Positions 1 through 7,852 of a DNA stretch of 64,000 nt are shown here, piece by piece. The position numbers and the translations under genes are program-made. The notes below the pieces were generated by a model. That model did not search any database. It saw only the letters and a list, made by a program, of their open reading frames with translations, and had not been told where the DNA came from. The DNA comes from an uncultured Mailhella sp. (lineage in GTDB: Bacteria > Desulfobacterota > Desulfovibrionia > Desulfovibrionales > Desulfovibrionaceae): NCBI RefSeq assembly GCF_963931295.1, contig NZ_OZ007001.1:2497001-2561000 (forward strand), read 5' to 3'. Every line of letters starts with the position of its first letter. The first letter of the stretch is position 1.

Positions 1-1176
1 CTGGGAAACCAGCGCGTCGCGCACGTCCTTGAAGGCGTTCTGCACGGTGAGCTCGTAGGTGGCCACGGCGGCCTTCTTGGCGGCTTCGGCGCTGTCCACG
101 GTGCGCTTGATGGTCCAGAAGTTGAGCGGCAGGCTCAGGCTTCCGCCGACGCTTGCGTACTGATTGGTGCTTCTGAGCAGCTCGTTGAGTTCAAGGCTCG
201 CGCCGCCGAGCAGACCGGTGAGGGAGAACGACGGGAAGAACGACGCGCGCGCCGTGCCGATGTCGTAGTTGGCGGCCTGAAGGTTGGCTTCGGCCTGGCG
301 GATGTCGGGACGATGCTCGAGAATCTGCGAGGGAATGCCGGAAGGCAGGGCGGGAGTCTTGTCGAGGGAGGTCATGAGTGAGGCGGGAGCCTTGAGACCG
401 CCCATCTTCATGATTTCCGCGGGCGAGCGGCCGAGCAGCACGGCGAGGGAGGTTTCGGCGGCGTTCTTGGCGATTCTTGCGGAGGCAAGAGCGTTGCGCG
501 CGGTTTCCACGTTGGCGCGGATGCTCAGGATGTCGAGATCGCTGATCTGTCCGTTGTCGAAGCGGTTCTGATAGATTTTCAGGGAATCTTCGCGGTTTTT
601 CAGAACATCGCGGGCGATTTCCTCCTGCCAGGTGTAGGCGCTCAGCCAGAAATAGGACTCCACGGTGCTGGCGGCCACGGTGAGAATCACGTTGTCGCGG
701 GCGGCTTCGGTTGCCACGAGAGAAGCGCGGGCGGATTCCGCGGCGTTCCAGTATTTGCCCCAGAAGTCGAGGGTCCAGCTTGCGGCGAGCGCGCCTGAGA
801 AGGTGTGGGTGTTCTTGCCGTTGTTCTGCATGGCGGCGGGCGAGGTGGCGGAGCGCGCCATGGTGCGCGTGCCGTCGGCCGAGGCGGAAGGCACGGGCAG
901 CAGCGCGTCGCGCGCTATGCCGAGCCCGGCCTGCGCCTGATCCACGTTGGCCATGGCCTGGTCGATGTTCTTGTTGTGCGCGAGCGCTTCTTCCACCAGC
1001 GCGTTCAGCGTTTCGTCGTGGAAGCGCTCCCACCACTTGGTCTGAAGCGCCTGCGACTGCGAGGCCTCCCACGTTTGAGGGATATCCATTTCCGGACGCT
1101 GATAGTCGGGGGCAAGGTTGCACCCCGCAAGAAGCAGCATGAATGCCGGAGCAAGAATCGACAGCATTTTGACCAT
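1..1176 (-). CDS. RND efflux outer membrane lipoprotein (NodT/OprM family), 3' end outside window
   Basis: This is the outer-membrane channel of a tripartite drug or metabolite efflux pump. The protein starts MVKMLSILAPAFMLLLAGC, a lipoprotein signal with lipobox LAGC, followed by the NLAPDYQRPEM start typical of NodT/OprM proteins. The 392 residues present contain long alanine-rich helices and the HRPDIRQAEANLQAAN motif of TolC-like outer membrane efflux proteins. AGGAG lies seven bases before the chosen ATG. The gene runs off the left edge, so the C-terminal part is not seen. It is divergent from a LysR regulator with a LysR-type box between them, which suggests that regulator controls it. 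The inner-membrane and periplasmic partners are presumably to the left of the window. Confidence 0.93.
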   Translation of the reverse strand, partial: MVKMLSILAPAFMLLLAGCNLAPDYQRPEMDIPQTWEASQSQALQTKWWERFHDETLNALVEEALAHNKNIDQAMANVDQAQAGLGIARDALLPVPSASADGTRTMARSATSPAAMQNNGKNTHTFSGALAASWTLDFWGKYWNAAESARASLVATEAARDNVILTVAASTVESYFWLSAYTWQEEIARDVLKNREDSLKIYQNRFDNGQISDLDILSIRANVETARNALASARIAKNAAETSLAVLLGRSPAEIMKMGGLKAPASLMTSLDKTPALPSGIPSQILEHRPDIRQAEANLQAANYDIGTARASFFPSFSLTGLLGGASLELNELLRSTNQYASVGGSLSLPLNFWTIKRTVDSAEAAKKAAVATYELTVQNAFKDVRDALVSQ

Positions 1177-1338
1177 AAAAAGGCTCCTGTATCCTTTGAA
1201 ATGAGCAATATGCCGGAATTTAACGGGATTTTCTGGAAACGGCGTGGGCTGCGCTGCCTGTTTCCGTCGCGTCCGAACCGGCATCTCCCTTTTTTGGAGA
1301 GGGGGGCGTCATTTTGATTGAGTGGACATACCTTATCT

Positions 1339-1361
1339 TTCTTGTTATAAAAAATCAAGAA
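1339..1361. promoter_or_regulatory. LysR-type operator (perfect inverted repeat with 11-base spacer)
   Basis: TTCTTG and CAAGAA form perfect 6-bp arms separated by exactly 11 bases, which fits the T-N11-A rule for LysR-family sites. The box lies in the 240-bp AT-rich gap between the divergent efflux and LysR genes, 56 bases before the LysR start. Binding by that LysR protein is inferred from position. Confidence 0.65.
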
Positions 1362-1416
1362 GCATCAATATTTTGATAGAAAAAAGAAACACTATGTCAG
1401 GCTGGGGAGGGGAAAC

Positions 1417-2325
1417 TTGAACTGGACCATAGAGCAGTTGCGCGCCTTTGTCACGGCCGCCGAAAAAGGATCGTTCTCTGCGGCGGGTCGCGCCATGGGC
1501 AAGGCGCAGTCTGTGGTGAGCACGCACATTGCCATGCTGGAAGACAGTCTCGGCGTGGAACTTTTCGATCGTTCGTCGCGCTCTCCCGTGCTCACCGAAG
1601 CCGGTCGGGCGCTTCTTCCCGAGGCGCGCGCCGTGCTCCGGCAGAGTCATCGCTTTGATTCCTGCGCCATTGCCCAGTACAGCGGCGAGGCCGTGCTGCT
1701 CAACATCGTGGTGAGTCACGGCGTGCCTTTTCAGGGGATATCCGAGGCGATGGCGTCGCTGACGGAAAAATATCCTTTCCTGAGCGGAAGTTTTCACATC
1801 GTGTCGCTGGACAGCGTGTGGAAGCAGGTGAGCGAGGGAGACGCGCAGATAGGCATTGTGGGCGGGCATCTGCCGGAAACCAAGAGCAACTGTGAAGTCG
1901 TCTGCCTCGGTCAGCTTCGCTACTGTCTGGTGGCTTCGCGCAATTCGCCGCTCGGTCAGAAGAAAAACGTGACCGTGGAAGATCTCGCGCAGTATCGGCA
2001 CATCGTGTTCAACCGTTCGCGCGCGGAGCGGTATCTGCTGAACTCTCAGTACTGGGAAGTGAACGACGTGGTGGCGGCCATGTACTGGGCGTCGCTCGGC
2101 ATAGGCTGGGCCGTGGTGCCGCTGGGGCTGGCTCAGCGCATTGCGCGCGACGAATCCATGAAGAACCTCGTCATTCTCGACATGGACAACATGTCGTTCG
2201 TGGCGCACAACATCTATCTCATCTGGAACAACGTCTTCAGCCGTCGCGATATTCTGGAAGACCTCTGCCGCGATTTGAAGACCTACTATCAGCAGGCCTT
2301 TGAACAGGGCGACAACATGTTCTGA
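1417..2325 (+). CDS. LysR family transcriptional regulator
   Basis: A 302-residue protein of normal LysR length. Residues 1-60 form the winged helix-turn-helix (MNWTIEQLRAFVTAAEKGSF, then SAAGRAMGKAQSVVSTHIAML), and the rest is the periplasmic-binding-like effector domain. The start is TTG at 1417, preceded by the purine-rich GGGGAGGGG. The nearby ATG at 1394 runs into a stop before the gene. It is divergent from an efflux outer-membrane lipoprotein, and a LysR-type box lies in the shared promoter region, so it probably controls that pump and its own synthesis. The inducer cannot be told from the sequence. Confidence 0.93.
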   Translation: MNWTIEQLRAFVTAAEKGSFSAAGRAMGKAQSVVSTHIAMLEDSLGVELFDRSSRSPVLTEAGRALLPEARAVLRQSHRFDSCAIAQYSGEAVLLNIVVSHGVPFQGISEAMASLTEKYPFLSGSFHIVSLDSVWKQVSEGDAQIGIVGGHLPETKSNCEVVCLGQLRYCLVASRNSPLGQKKNVTVEDLAQYRHIVFNRSRAERYLLNSQYWEVNDVVAAMYWASLGIGWAVVPLGLAQRIARDESMKNLVILDMDNMSFVAHNIYLIWNNVFSRRDILEDLCRDLKTYYQQAFEQGDNMF

Positions 2326-2410
2326 GACGATCCGGGCAAGCGGTCCGAACGCTCTGCGGGGCGAGCGCCCCGAACATTGACCTCCATTGGAAGCGCCGCC
2401 GGCGCACCGA

Positions 2411-2435
2411 GCCCGTCCATGAGACGGGCTTTGTT
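2411..2435 (+). terminator. Rho-independent terminator after the LysR gene
   Basis: Stem GCCCGTC / GACGGGC with a 5-base loop, followed by a T-rich run. Confidence 0.8.
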
Positions 2436-3527
2436 ATTTAAAGGATAAGGGCGGAGTCTGCGTGGGGGATATGCGCGTTCCGGAGGCACGCTCTTGGCCT
2501 CTCGAAACATCGGCCGGGGAGGAGCGGCGTGCGGGGGGCTGTCCGGCGCGACGCCGCAGAACGGGCGGCGGCGAGACGTCGGGCGTCGGGAGCGCTGCTC
2601 CGGAGGCAGGCCCCCCGGTGTCGGCAGCGGGGCAAGAGAATGCAGGGCCGCAGGCATCCTTGCGAGTTCATGCGGTTGCCGGGCGCAGACTGCAACGCTC
2701 AGGCAATGACGCATGCAGGCTCTCCGACGTCATGGCTCTGCATTATGAAATAAGACAACAGATGTCCTGTTCGGTTTTGCATAGGAACGTTTTTCTTTAT
2801 CCGGGCCTCATCCGGGGCGCATCGGAACGCAAACAAGGCGAAAAAAGAGGGCCGTTCGGCGCTTTTTATTCTAAAATGCGTTTTGTGAAAAAATAAATAA
2901 AATATTACAATGAGATAAAATATTTTATGTTTATAATTTACAAGCGTTTTAGCAGTATATATAAGTTTATTGATAATTTTCCTTTTCAAAGGAGATTAAG
3001 ACGTGTTCAACGTACCTGTGCAGACAAGTGTCCGGGGGAAAAATGCAGGGCTTTGGAGCGGAGCGGTCGGAATGCCTGCCTCGGCTTCCGGCGACAAGGA
3101 GCGGAAAAGAGGCGCGGCGCTGCGGAAAAAGCGTTCTGCTGAACGCCGGGAGAACGGTGGGTCGCGGAACAACGTTCCGCCGCGGGAAGGCGCTTTGTTG
3201 CGGAGCGCGCTGACGAAAGAGAGCGACGGGCGAAAGGTCCGGCGGGCGTTTTGGCCCGCGCAGGGCAGAGCACCTGAACATACGACTTTTTGGGGGAAAC
3301 ATGACGCCGTCGGACGCGGCAGGGAATGGAGCGGCGTCGGATGCGGAAGTCATGCGCTGAGGCGCGGCTCCGGATCGCCCGGCAGCATGGCGACGACGGG
3401 GGAATCCGTCCTGGCGGCGGACTCGGGAGCCCTGAGGGCGGAGCGCTCCTGGTGGCGCGTCACGCCGTTGTCGAGTCGTTTGGTTTCGGAGCGTTCGATG
3501 ACGGCAACGGAGCGGGAGGTAAAAAGG
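2436..3527. other. 1.1-kb spacer without a recognisable gene
   Basis: The spacer is GC-rich (2440-2880 and 3010-3527) with an AT-rich island at about 2880-2995. Open frames across it have arginine-rich, low-complexity translations without family motifs or convincing ribosome sites. I see no RNA gene or mobile element in it. Confidence 0.6.
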
Positions 3528-4034
3528 TCAGCGCCTGGCGACGCGTCGGGCCGTGACGTAGTAGCGATCCCAGTAGTTGACGGAGAGCGATTCAATGCGC
3601 ACGCGGGCCCGGGGCTTGGGACTGTGAATGAAACTGTTCTGGCCGACGTAGATGCCCGTGTGGTAGCCGGAGCGCGGAATGCGGAAAACCACGATGTCGC
3701 CGGGGCGCAGGCTGCCGCGGGAAATGCGTTTGCCCGCGCTGGCCTGATCGCGGCTGATGCGGGGCACGGAAATGCCGTTGCTTGCGCAGGCCCAGTACAC
3801 GAGGCCGGAGCAGTCGAAGCCGCGCGAGGGCGAGGATCCGCCGGATACGTAGGGACGGCCGAGCTGACTTTTGGCCGTGGCGGCGATGGCCGCACCGCTG
3901 CCGGAAGCGGCGCTCGGCTGTTGATAAGTCGGTCTGTAGGTCTGTTTGCCGCAGCCAGCGGTCATGAGAAGGGCCACGCACAGAAGAAGCAGCGGAACAT
4001 ACCGATAGAGGGAATGATCGCGATGTGTCGTCAT
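3528..4034 (-). CDS. NlpC/P60 family murein endopeptidase lipoprotein
   Basis: A 168-residue cell-wall hydrolase that should cleave within peptidoglycan stem peptides. The N-terminus has a transmembrane-like stretch ending in the lipobox LMTAGC, so it is probably a membrane-anchored lipoprotein. The C-terminal ~115 residues form an NlpC/P60 domain: the catalytic cysteine is in the motif FDCSGLVYW, the first histidine in YHTGIYVG, and a third polar residue in FIHSPKP. I start it at the second methionine (MTTHRDHS), because the upstream extension lacks a signal-peptide-like beginning. It stands alone, with no operon partner. Confidence 0.9.
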   Translation of the reverse strand: MTTHRDHSLYRYVPLLLLCVALLMTAGCGKQTYRPTYQQPSAASGSGAAIAATAKSQLGRPYVSGGSSPSRGFDCSGLVYWACASNGISVPRISRDQASAGKRISRGSLRPGDIVVFRIPRSGYHTGIYVGQNSFIHSPKPRARVRIESLSVNYWDRYYVTARRVARR

Positions 4035-4356
4035 GACGGACCTGCCGGAGTTGAAAGTGTAACATTTCTTTTGTAGGTCATCCCGGGGCAACTTGCAAGT
4101 GCGGCCTCATTTTCATGTTGATGTTGTATAGTTATTTTTAATAGTTGTATAAAACAATCCTTGAAATGACGAAATTGTTTATTCAATTTCATAATATTTC
4201 TATAAGATGATGTGGTATTATTTTTTTCTGTTTCTTTCTTGACGCAAAGTATCAAAAGTGAAATACACTGTTATCAGTGTTTTGTATTGCTTTCTCATGA
4301 AAGTAACAGGATTATGTGGCGGAAAAGTTGCTTTCTGTAAAATTGAGGAGGAATTT

Positions 4357-4710
4357 ATGGTATCGGAACTTTCCACTCTCATTCACAATCTTGTTCTGGA
4401 CAATCCCGTGCCTGCGAAAGACCTGGCAAAGGCCATCGGCAAGCCGTATTCCACCCTGCTCAGGGAAGTGAATCCGTATGATACGGGAGCCAAGCTCGGC
4501 GCGGAAACACTGCTGCAGATCATGATGCAGACCGGCGACACCAAGCCGCTGGAGTACATGGCGGGCAAGCTCGGCTATTCGCTGGTGGCCGCCAGAAGCG
4601 ACGCGCCGCACGTCACGCCCGGAGCCTTTCAGGGGGCCGGTTCCGGCGTGAACGCGTCCGTTCCCGCGATGGATGGACGTCAGAACGGCGAAAAGGAACA
4701 TCGGGCCTGA
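4357..4710 (+). CDS. Phage regulatory protein CII-like DNA-binding protein
   Basis: A 117-residue protein with a helix-turn-helix-like N-terminal half (PAKDLAKAIGKPYSTLLREV) and the phrase LGAETLLQIMMQTGD, both characteristic of the phage regulatory CII family found across Desulfovibrio-type genomes. The start has the strong ribosome site GAGGAGG. An in-frame extension to 4258 exists but lacks this site. It is preceded by a long AT-rich promoter-like region (4120-4260) and followed by a strong terminator, so it is a single-gene unit. No other phage genes are near, so it is either a domesticated phage regulator or a host member of the family. Its targets are unknown. Confidence 0.8.
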   Translation: MVSELSTLIHNLVLDNPVPAKDLAKAIGKPYSTLLREVNPYDTGAKLGAETLLQIMMQTGDTKPLEYMAGKLGYSLVAARSDAPHVTPGAFQGAGSGVNASVPAMDGRQNGEKEHRA

Positions 4711-4742
4711 TTCGATTCTGCACGAAACGGACAGGAACAATG

Positions 4743-4780
4743 GGCGGAGGCAGAGGGGAAAGCTGCCTTCGCCTTTTTTT
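4743..4780 (+). terminator. Rho-independent terminator after the CII-like gene
   Basis: An 11-bp stem (GGCGGAGGCAG paired with CTGCCTTCGCC, one G-T pair) is followed by seven T residues. Confidence 0.85.
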
Positions 4781-5243
4781 GTGCGCTGGCGGGGGAGAGG
4801 GGCATTGCGAAAGGCATATTCAGATTTTCGCTCTGTGCGAACTCCTGCGGCAGAGCGCGATGATGCGACGGCGGAATACTGGAGCGAACGGGTCGCGATG
4901 AATATTTGATGTAAAAAGTGCGTCGAGGCAGGGCGTTGCCTCGGTCGTTTCTGAATATTTTTTGTGCGAAGAACGGCAGGCGTGAGCATCCGAGTGTGGG
5001 GGAAATGGTTCGTGGAGTCCGTTTTTCGCGAATTACGGGGGTGCTGCAGGCAGAAAATTACGCGGGAACTCGATACTGCCGTGCGGAAAAAATCGGCAGG
5101 CGCAGAGTGACGGCCTGGACAGAGAATGTCGGAGAGCTCCGGTGTGGGCGGAGCACGCTTCCTTTTTTGCTGCCTGAGGAAAATGTTGGCGGCGCTCACT
5201 TAAAGGAGAGGCGTCAGTGACGACGGTCCTGAGGAAGTGAAAA
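4781..5243. other. Spacer without a recognisable gene
   Basis: About 460 bases of mixed composition between the CII-like gene and the SRP RNA terminators. No open frame here carries a recognisable motif or a plausible ribosome site. Confidence 0.5.
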
Positions 5244-5278
5244 GGCCCCGGCAGACAGGTGGTTGTCTTGCCGGAGCC
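5244..5278 (-). terminator. Second terminator downstream of SRP RNA
   Basis: Read on the minus strand, CCGGCAAGACA and TGTCTGCCGG pair as a long imperfect hairpin followed by CCTTTTC. It lies just beyond the first terminator of the SRP RNA. Confidence 0.55.
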
Positions 5279-5293
5279 AAGGAGGAGTTAACG

Positions 5294-5323
5294 AAAAAGG
5301 GCGCAACTGTGTTGCGCCCTTTT
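5294..5323 (-). terminator. Rho-independent terminator of SRP RNA
   Basis: Perfect stem GGGCGCAAC / GTTGCGCCC with a 3-base loop and T-runs on both sides, immediately after the 3' end of the SRP RNA on the minus strand. Confidence 0.85.
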
Positions 5324-5408
5324 GGGAACCGGACACCCGGCAACAACCGTTACCGTTGCTTCCTTTCGGACCTGGCGGGGTTGGCGGCGCGACCGCCGTC
5401 CGGTTCCC
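5324..5408 (-). ncRNA. ffs: Signal recognition particle RNA (4.5S, small bacterial type)
   Basis: On the minus strand the RNA carries the SRP domain IV signature CCAGGTCCGAAAGGAAGCA followed by ACGGTAA, enclosed by complementary ends GGGAACCGGAC and GTCCGGTTCCC. The length of about 85-90 nt fits the small bacterial form. With Ffh it delivers nascent membrane and secreted proteins to the translocon. Two terminators follow in tandem. Confidence 0.93.
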
Positions 5409-5410
5409 GG

Positions 5411-5732
5411 AACTCATAAAGCGAAAGACAGTATAGACGGAGGCGGGGGAGATGTCAAGATCGGGCGGTATGCACGGGCGTTGCTGTGTGCCGTGTCCTG
5501 TGCGTCGGGGGAGCGCTGAGCATCGGAAGCCCCGCTGGTCATGGTTGCAGAAGTTGCTGTCGAAAAACGTAGAATGTGCGTCCTCGTCCAGGCGTTCGTC
5601 CGGAGATGTGACGTGCTGCTGCTCGGGCGCGGAAACGTCTGGAGAAAGGGAACTGACGGGGCAGAATACGGCAGGTCGATCGCGCATGAGCACAGCTTCG
5701 GAAAGAAAATGGGGAAGGTCTGAAAAAAATGC
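5411..5732. other. Spacer upstream of tRNA-Leu without a recognisable gene
   Basis: About 320 bases between the SRP RNA and the tRNA-Leu promoter. It should hold the SRP RNA promoter on the minus strand, but I cannot name its boxes confidently. No coding signal is seen. Confidence 0.4.
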
Positions 5733-5759
5733 TTGCCAAGGCATGGGCTTTGCTATACA
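5733..5759 (+). promoter_or_regulatory. Promoter of tRNA-Leu
   Basis: TTGCCA is followed after 15 bases by TATACA, with an extended -10 TG just before it. It ends 11 bases before the tRNA. The tRNA-Met gene at 38448 has the same TTGCCA box. Confidence 0.5.
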
Positions 5760-5770
5760 AAGACAGCTGT

Positions 5771-5855
5771 GCCCAGGTGGTGGAATTGGTAGACACACTA
5801 TCTTGAGGTGGTAGCGCCGAATGGCGTGGGAGTTCGAGTCTCCCCCTGGGCACCA
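5771..5855 (+). tRNA. tRNA-Leu (anticodon GAG)
   Basis: The acceptor stem GCCCAGG pairs with CCTGGGC and CCA is encoded. The anticodon arm CTATC-TTGAGGT-GGTAG gives anticodon GAG. A long variable arm and the GTTCGAGTC T-loop fit a class II leucine tRNA. Confidence 0.95.
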
Positions 5856-5867
5856 TTATGAGAGCGA

Positions 5868-5900
5868 GAGCTGCAAGCTTAGGTTTGCAGCTCTTTTCGT
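5868..5900 (+). terminator. Terminator of tRNA-Leu
   Basis: Stem GAGCTGCAA / TTGCAGCTC followed by TTTTCGTTT, 12 bases after the tRNA. Confidence 0.8.
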
Positions 5901-6475
5901 TTAATACTCTGACCATTGAGGAGACGGAGGCTGACAAAGCAGAAAACCAACCGCTAAGGCGGAGACCACAAATGGCTATTCCTTAAAACGACTTCTTTAT
6001 AAGACTGAGTCCGTTAGAATTAGGTCTCATATCAAAAGAAGGCGCGTGCCTTCTATGAGCAAGAGGGGCTTTCCCCGCAACTTCCCGCCCCGAAAGTTTC
6101 CCCTGATATCTTTGCGGCAGTATTGCTAACATTTCGTCGTTTTCGGGCCCGCCTGCTCGGATGTTCCGAGCCCCGGGTACGCATGGCTGCCTGTCCGAAA
6201 ACGTTCAATCATCCTCCATGCCCGACAAGCAGGAGCTCCGCCGAGTCTTTGGAACGAACGACGGCGTCGGCATCGGGGAACAGCCGCAGGGAAGGAATAT
6301 TGATATGCGTCGGTGTCTCATCGGCCGCACAACGACATATTATTTTTGTGCAGCACCCCCTTATGGTACTGGACGAAAGGTTCATTCCTCTCTATTTTTC
6401 TGTGGCCCGCGTCTTGGAGGGCGCGGGAGAGCTGTGCCGAGCCATAATCGGTTCCTTTCGTCCCACGGAGTGTTC
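5901..6475. other. Spacer between tRNA-Leu and the MFS gene
   Basis: About 575 bases with AT-rich patches (5930-6040) and no recognisable gene. The MFS reading frame stays open upstream to 6161, but this part lacks membrane segments and family similarity, so I treat it as leader. A tRNA 3' end is a common integration point, but no integrase remnant is recognisable. Confidence 0.45.
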
Positions 6476-7693
6476 ATGTCTGTTTCACCTTTTAAAAGCG
6501 CCGGAGCGCGCTTGTTCATGGCGTCCATTCTTGGTTTTCTTGCCGCCATGGGGCCGTTGTGCACGGATTTCTATCTCCCCGCCCTGCCGGACATGGCGGC
6601 GGAACTCGGCAGCGCGCCTTCACAGATGCAGCTCAGCATTACGGCCTGTCTGCTCGGACTTTCCCTCGGGCAGATCGTGCTCGGCCCCCTCAGCGACGCC
6701 AGAGGCCGCAAGCTCCCGCTGCTCGTTTCCCTGGCCGTGTTCATCGTGGCCTCGTTCCTGTGCGCGGAGGCCTCAAGCGTTACCGAACTCATTGCCCTGC
6801 GCTTCATTCAGGGGCTGGCGGGCAGCGGCGGCGTGGTGCTTTCCCGCGCCGTGGCCTGCGACTTGTTCCGCGGCACGGAGCTGACCAGGTTCTTCTCCCT
6901 GCTCATGCTCATCAACGGCGTGGCTCCCATCTTCGGCCCGGTCATCGGCGGACAGATTCTGCGCTTTTCCAGCTGGTCGGGCATCTTTTTCTTCCTTTCG
7001 TTCTGCGGCGCGGCTCAGTTTTCTCTGGTGCTCTTCGGCTGCCCGGAAACCCTTCCGCCGGAAAAACGCATTCAGAGCGGCATGGGGCAGTCCGTGCGCG
7101 CCATGTTCCGCCTGTTCGGCAACCGCGTCTTCCTCGCCTACATGCTCATTCAGGGCTTCGTCATGGCGGGCTTTTTCGGCTACATTTCCGCCTCGCCCTT
7201 CGTGCTCCAGAATATTTACGGACTCTCCGCGCAGCAGTACGCCCTGTGCTTCGGCTTCAACGGCCTCGGCATCATGATCTTCGCCCAGATCACGGGCCGT
7301 CTCTGCACCGCCTACGGCGACAGGGCCGTGCTCGGCGTCGGCGCGGCGATTTCCCTGTTCGCTTCGCTGTGCGTGCTTGCGGTCGGCGCGCTGCATCTGC
7401 CCGCAGTCTTCATGATCGCGTCGCTGTTCCTTTTCGTGTCGTGCATCGGCATCACCACGACCACGAGCTTCTCTCTGGCCATCGCTTCCCAGACCGAGGG
7501 CGCGGGCAGCGCGTCCGGCCTGCTCGGCGTCACGTCCTTCGTGTTCGGCGCGGCCACGTCGCCCCTCGTGGGCCTCGGCGGCGCCGGCACCTCCCTGCCC
7601 ATGGCCGTCGTGGCCGTGGCTTCCGGTCTGCTCGTGCTGTTCTTCTTCCGCATGGCCGGCAAGGCGCGTCGCGCTTCCTCCCGTCGGTCGTAG
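6476..7693 (+). CDS. Bcr/CflA-type MFS drug efflux transporter
   Basis: A 405-residue inner-membrane proton antiporter with about twelve hydrophobic segments. The N-terminal ...GPLCTDFYLPALPDMA... and the motif GPLSDARGRKLPLL (MFS loop 2-3) place it in the Bcr/CflA multidrug-resistance family. I chose ATG 6476 because GGAG lies just before it and the protein then starts shortly before the first membrane segment. It is monocistronic, with a strong terminator directly after the stop codon. The actual substrate is not visible. Confidence 0.92.
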   Translation: MSVSPFKSAGARLFMASILGFLAAMGPLCTDFYLPALPDMAAELGSAPSQMQLSITACLLGLSLGQIVLGPLSDARGRKLPLLVSLAVFIVASFLCAEASSVTELIALRFIQGLAGSGGVVLSRAVACDLFRGTELTRFFSLLMLINGVAPIFGPVIGGQILRFSSWSGIFFFLSFCGAAQFSLVLFGCPETLPPEKRIQSGMGQSVRAMFRLFGNRVFLAYMLIQGFVMAGFFGYISASPFVLQNIYGLSAQQYALCFGFNGLGIMIFAQITGRLCTAYGDRAVLGVGAAISLFASLCVLAVGALHLPAVFMIASLFLFVSCIGITTTTSFSLAIASQTEGAGSASGLLGVTSFVFGAATSPLVGLGGAGTSLPMAVVAVASGLLVLFFFRMAGKARRASSRRS

Positions 7694-7695
7694 CG

Positions 7696-7735
7696 CTGCC
7701 GGGCGGATGGCGGCATCCGCCCGGCAGTCGTTTTT
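7696..7735 (+). terminator. Strong terminator after the MFS gene
   Basis: A 14-bp perfect stem (CTGCCGGGCGGATG / CATCCGCCCGGCAG) followed by TCGTTTTT. Confidence 0.9.
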
Positions 7736-7852
7736 GTCCGCGCTCTGCGCCGGGCGCGCATGAGGCGCATGCCGTAAAAAAGGGCGGCTTCCTTCGGGAA
7801 GTCGCCCTTGCGTCAGGCGCGGCACGTCGGGGAGGAGACATAGGAGTCCGCG

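Noticed and set aside
3003..4076. Long plus-strand frame over the NlpC/P60 gene
   Set aside because: A shadow of the minus-strand gene, with low-complexity translation and no family motif.
5539..5937. Open frame antisense to tRNA-Leu
   Set aside because: Its translation is simply the reverse complement of the tRNA and flanks, a common false gene.
5930..6120. Integrated-element remnant next to tRNA-Leu
   Set aside because: No integrase fragment or direct repeat of the tRNA 3' end was found in the following 600 bases.
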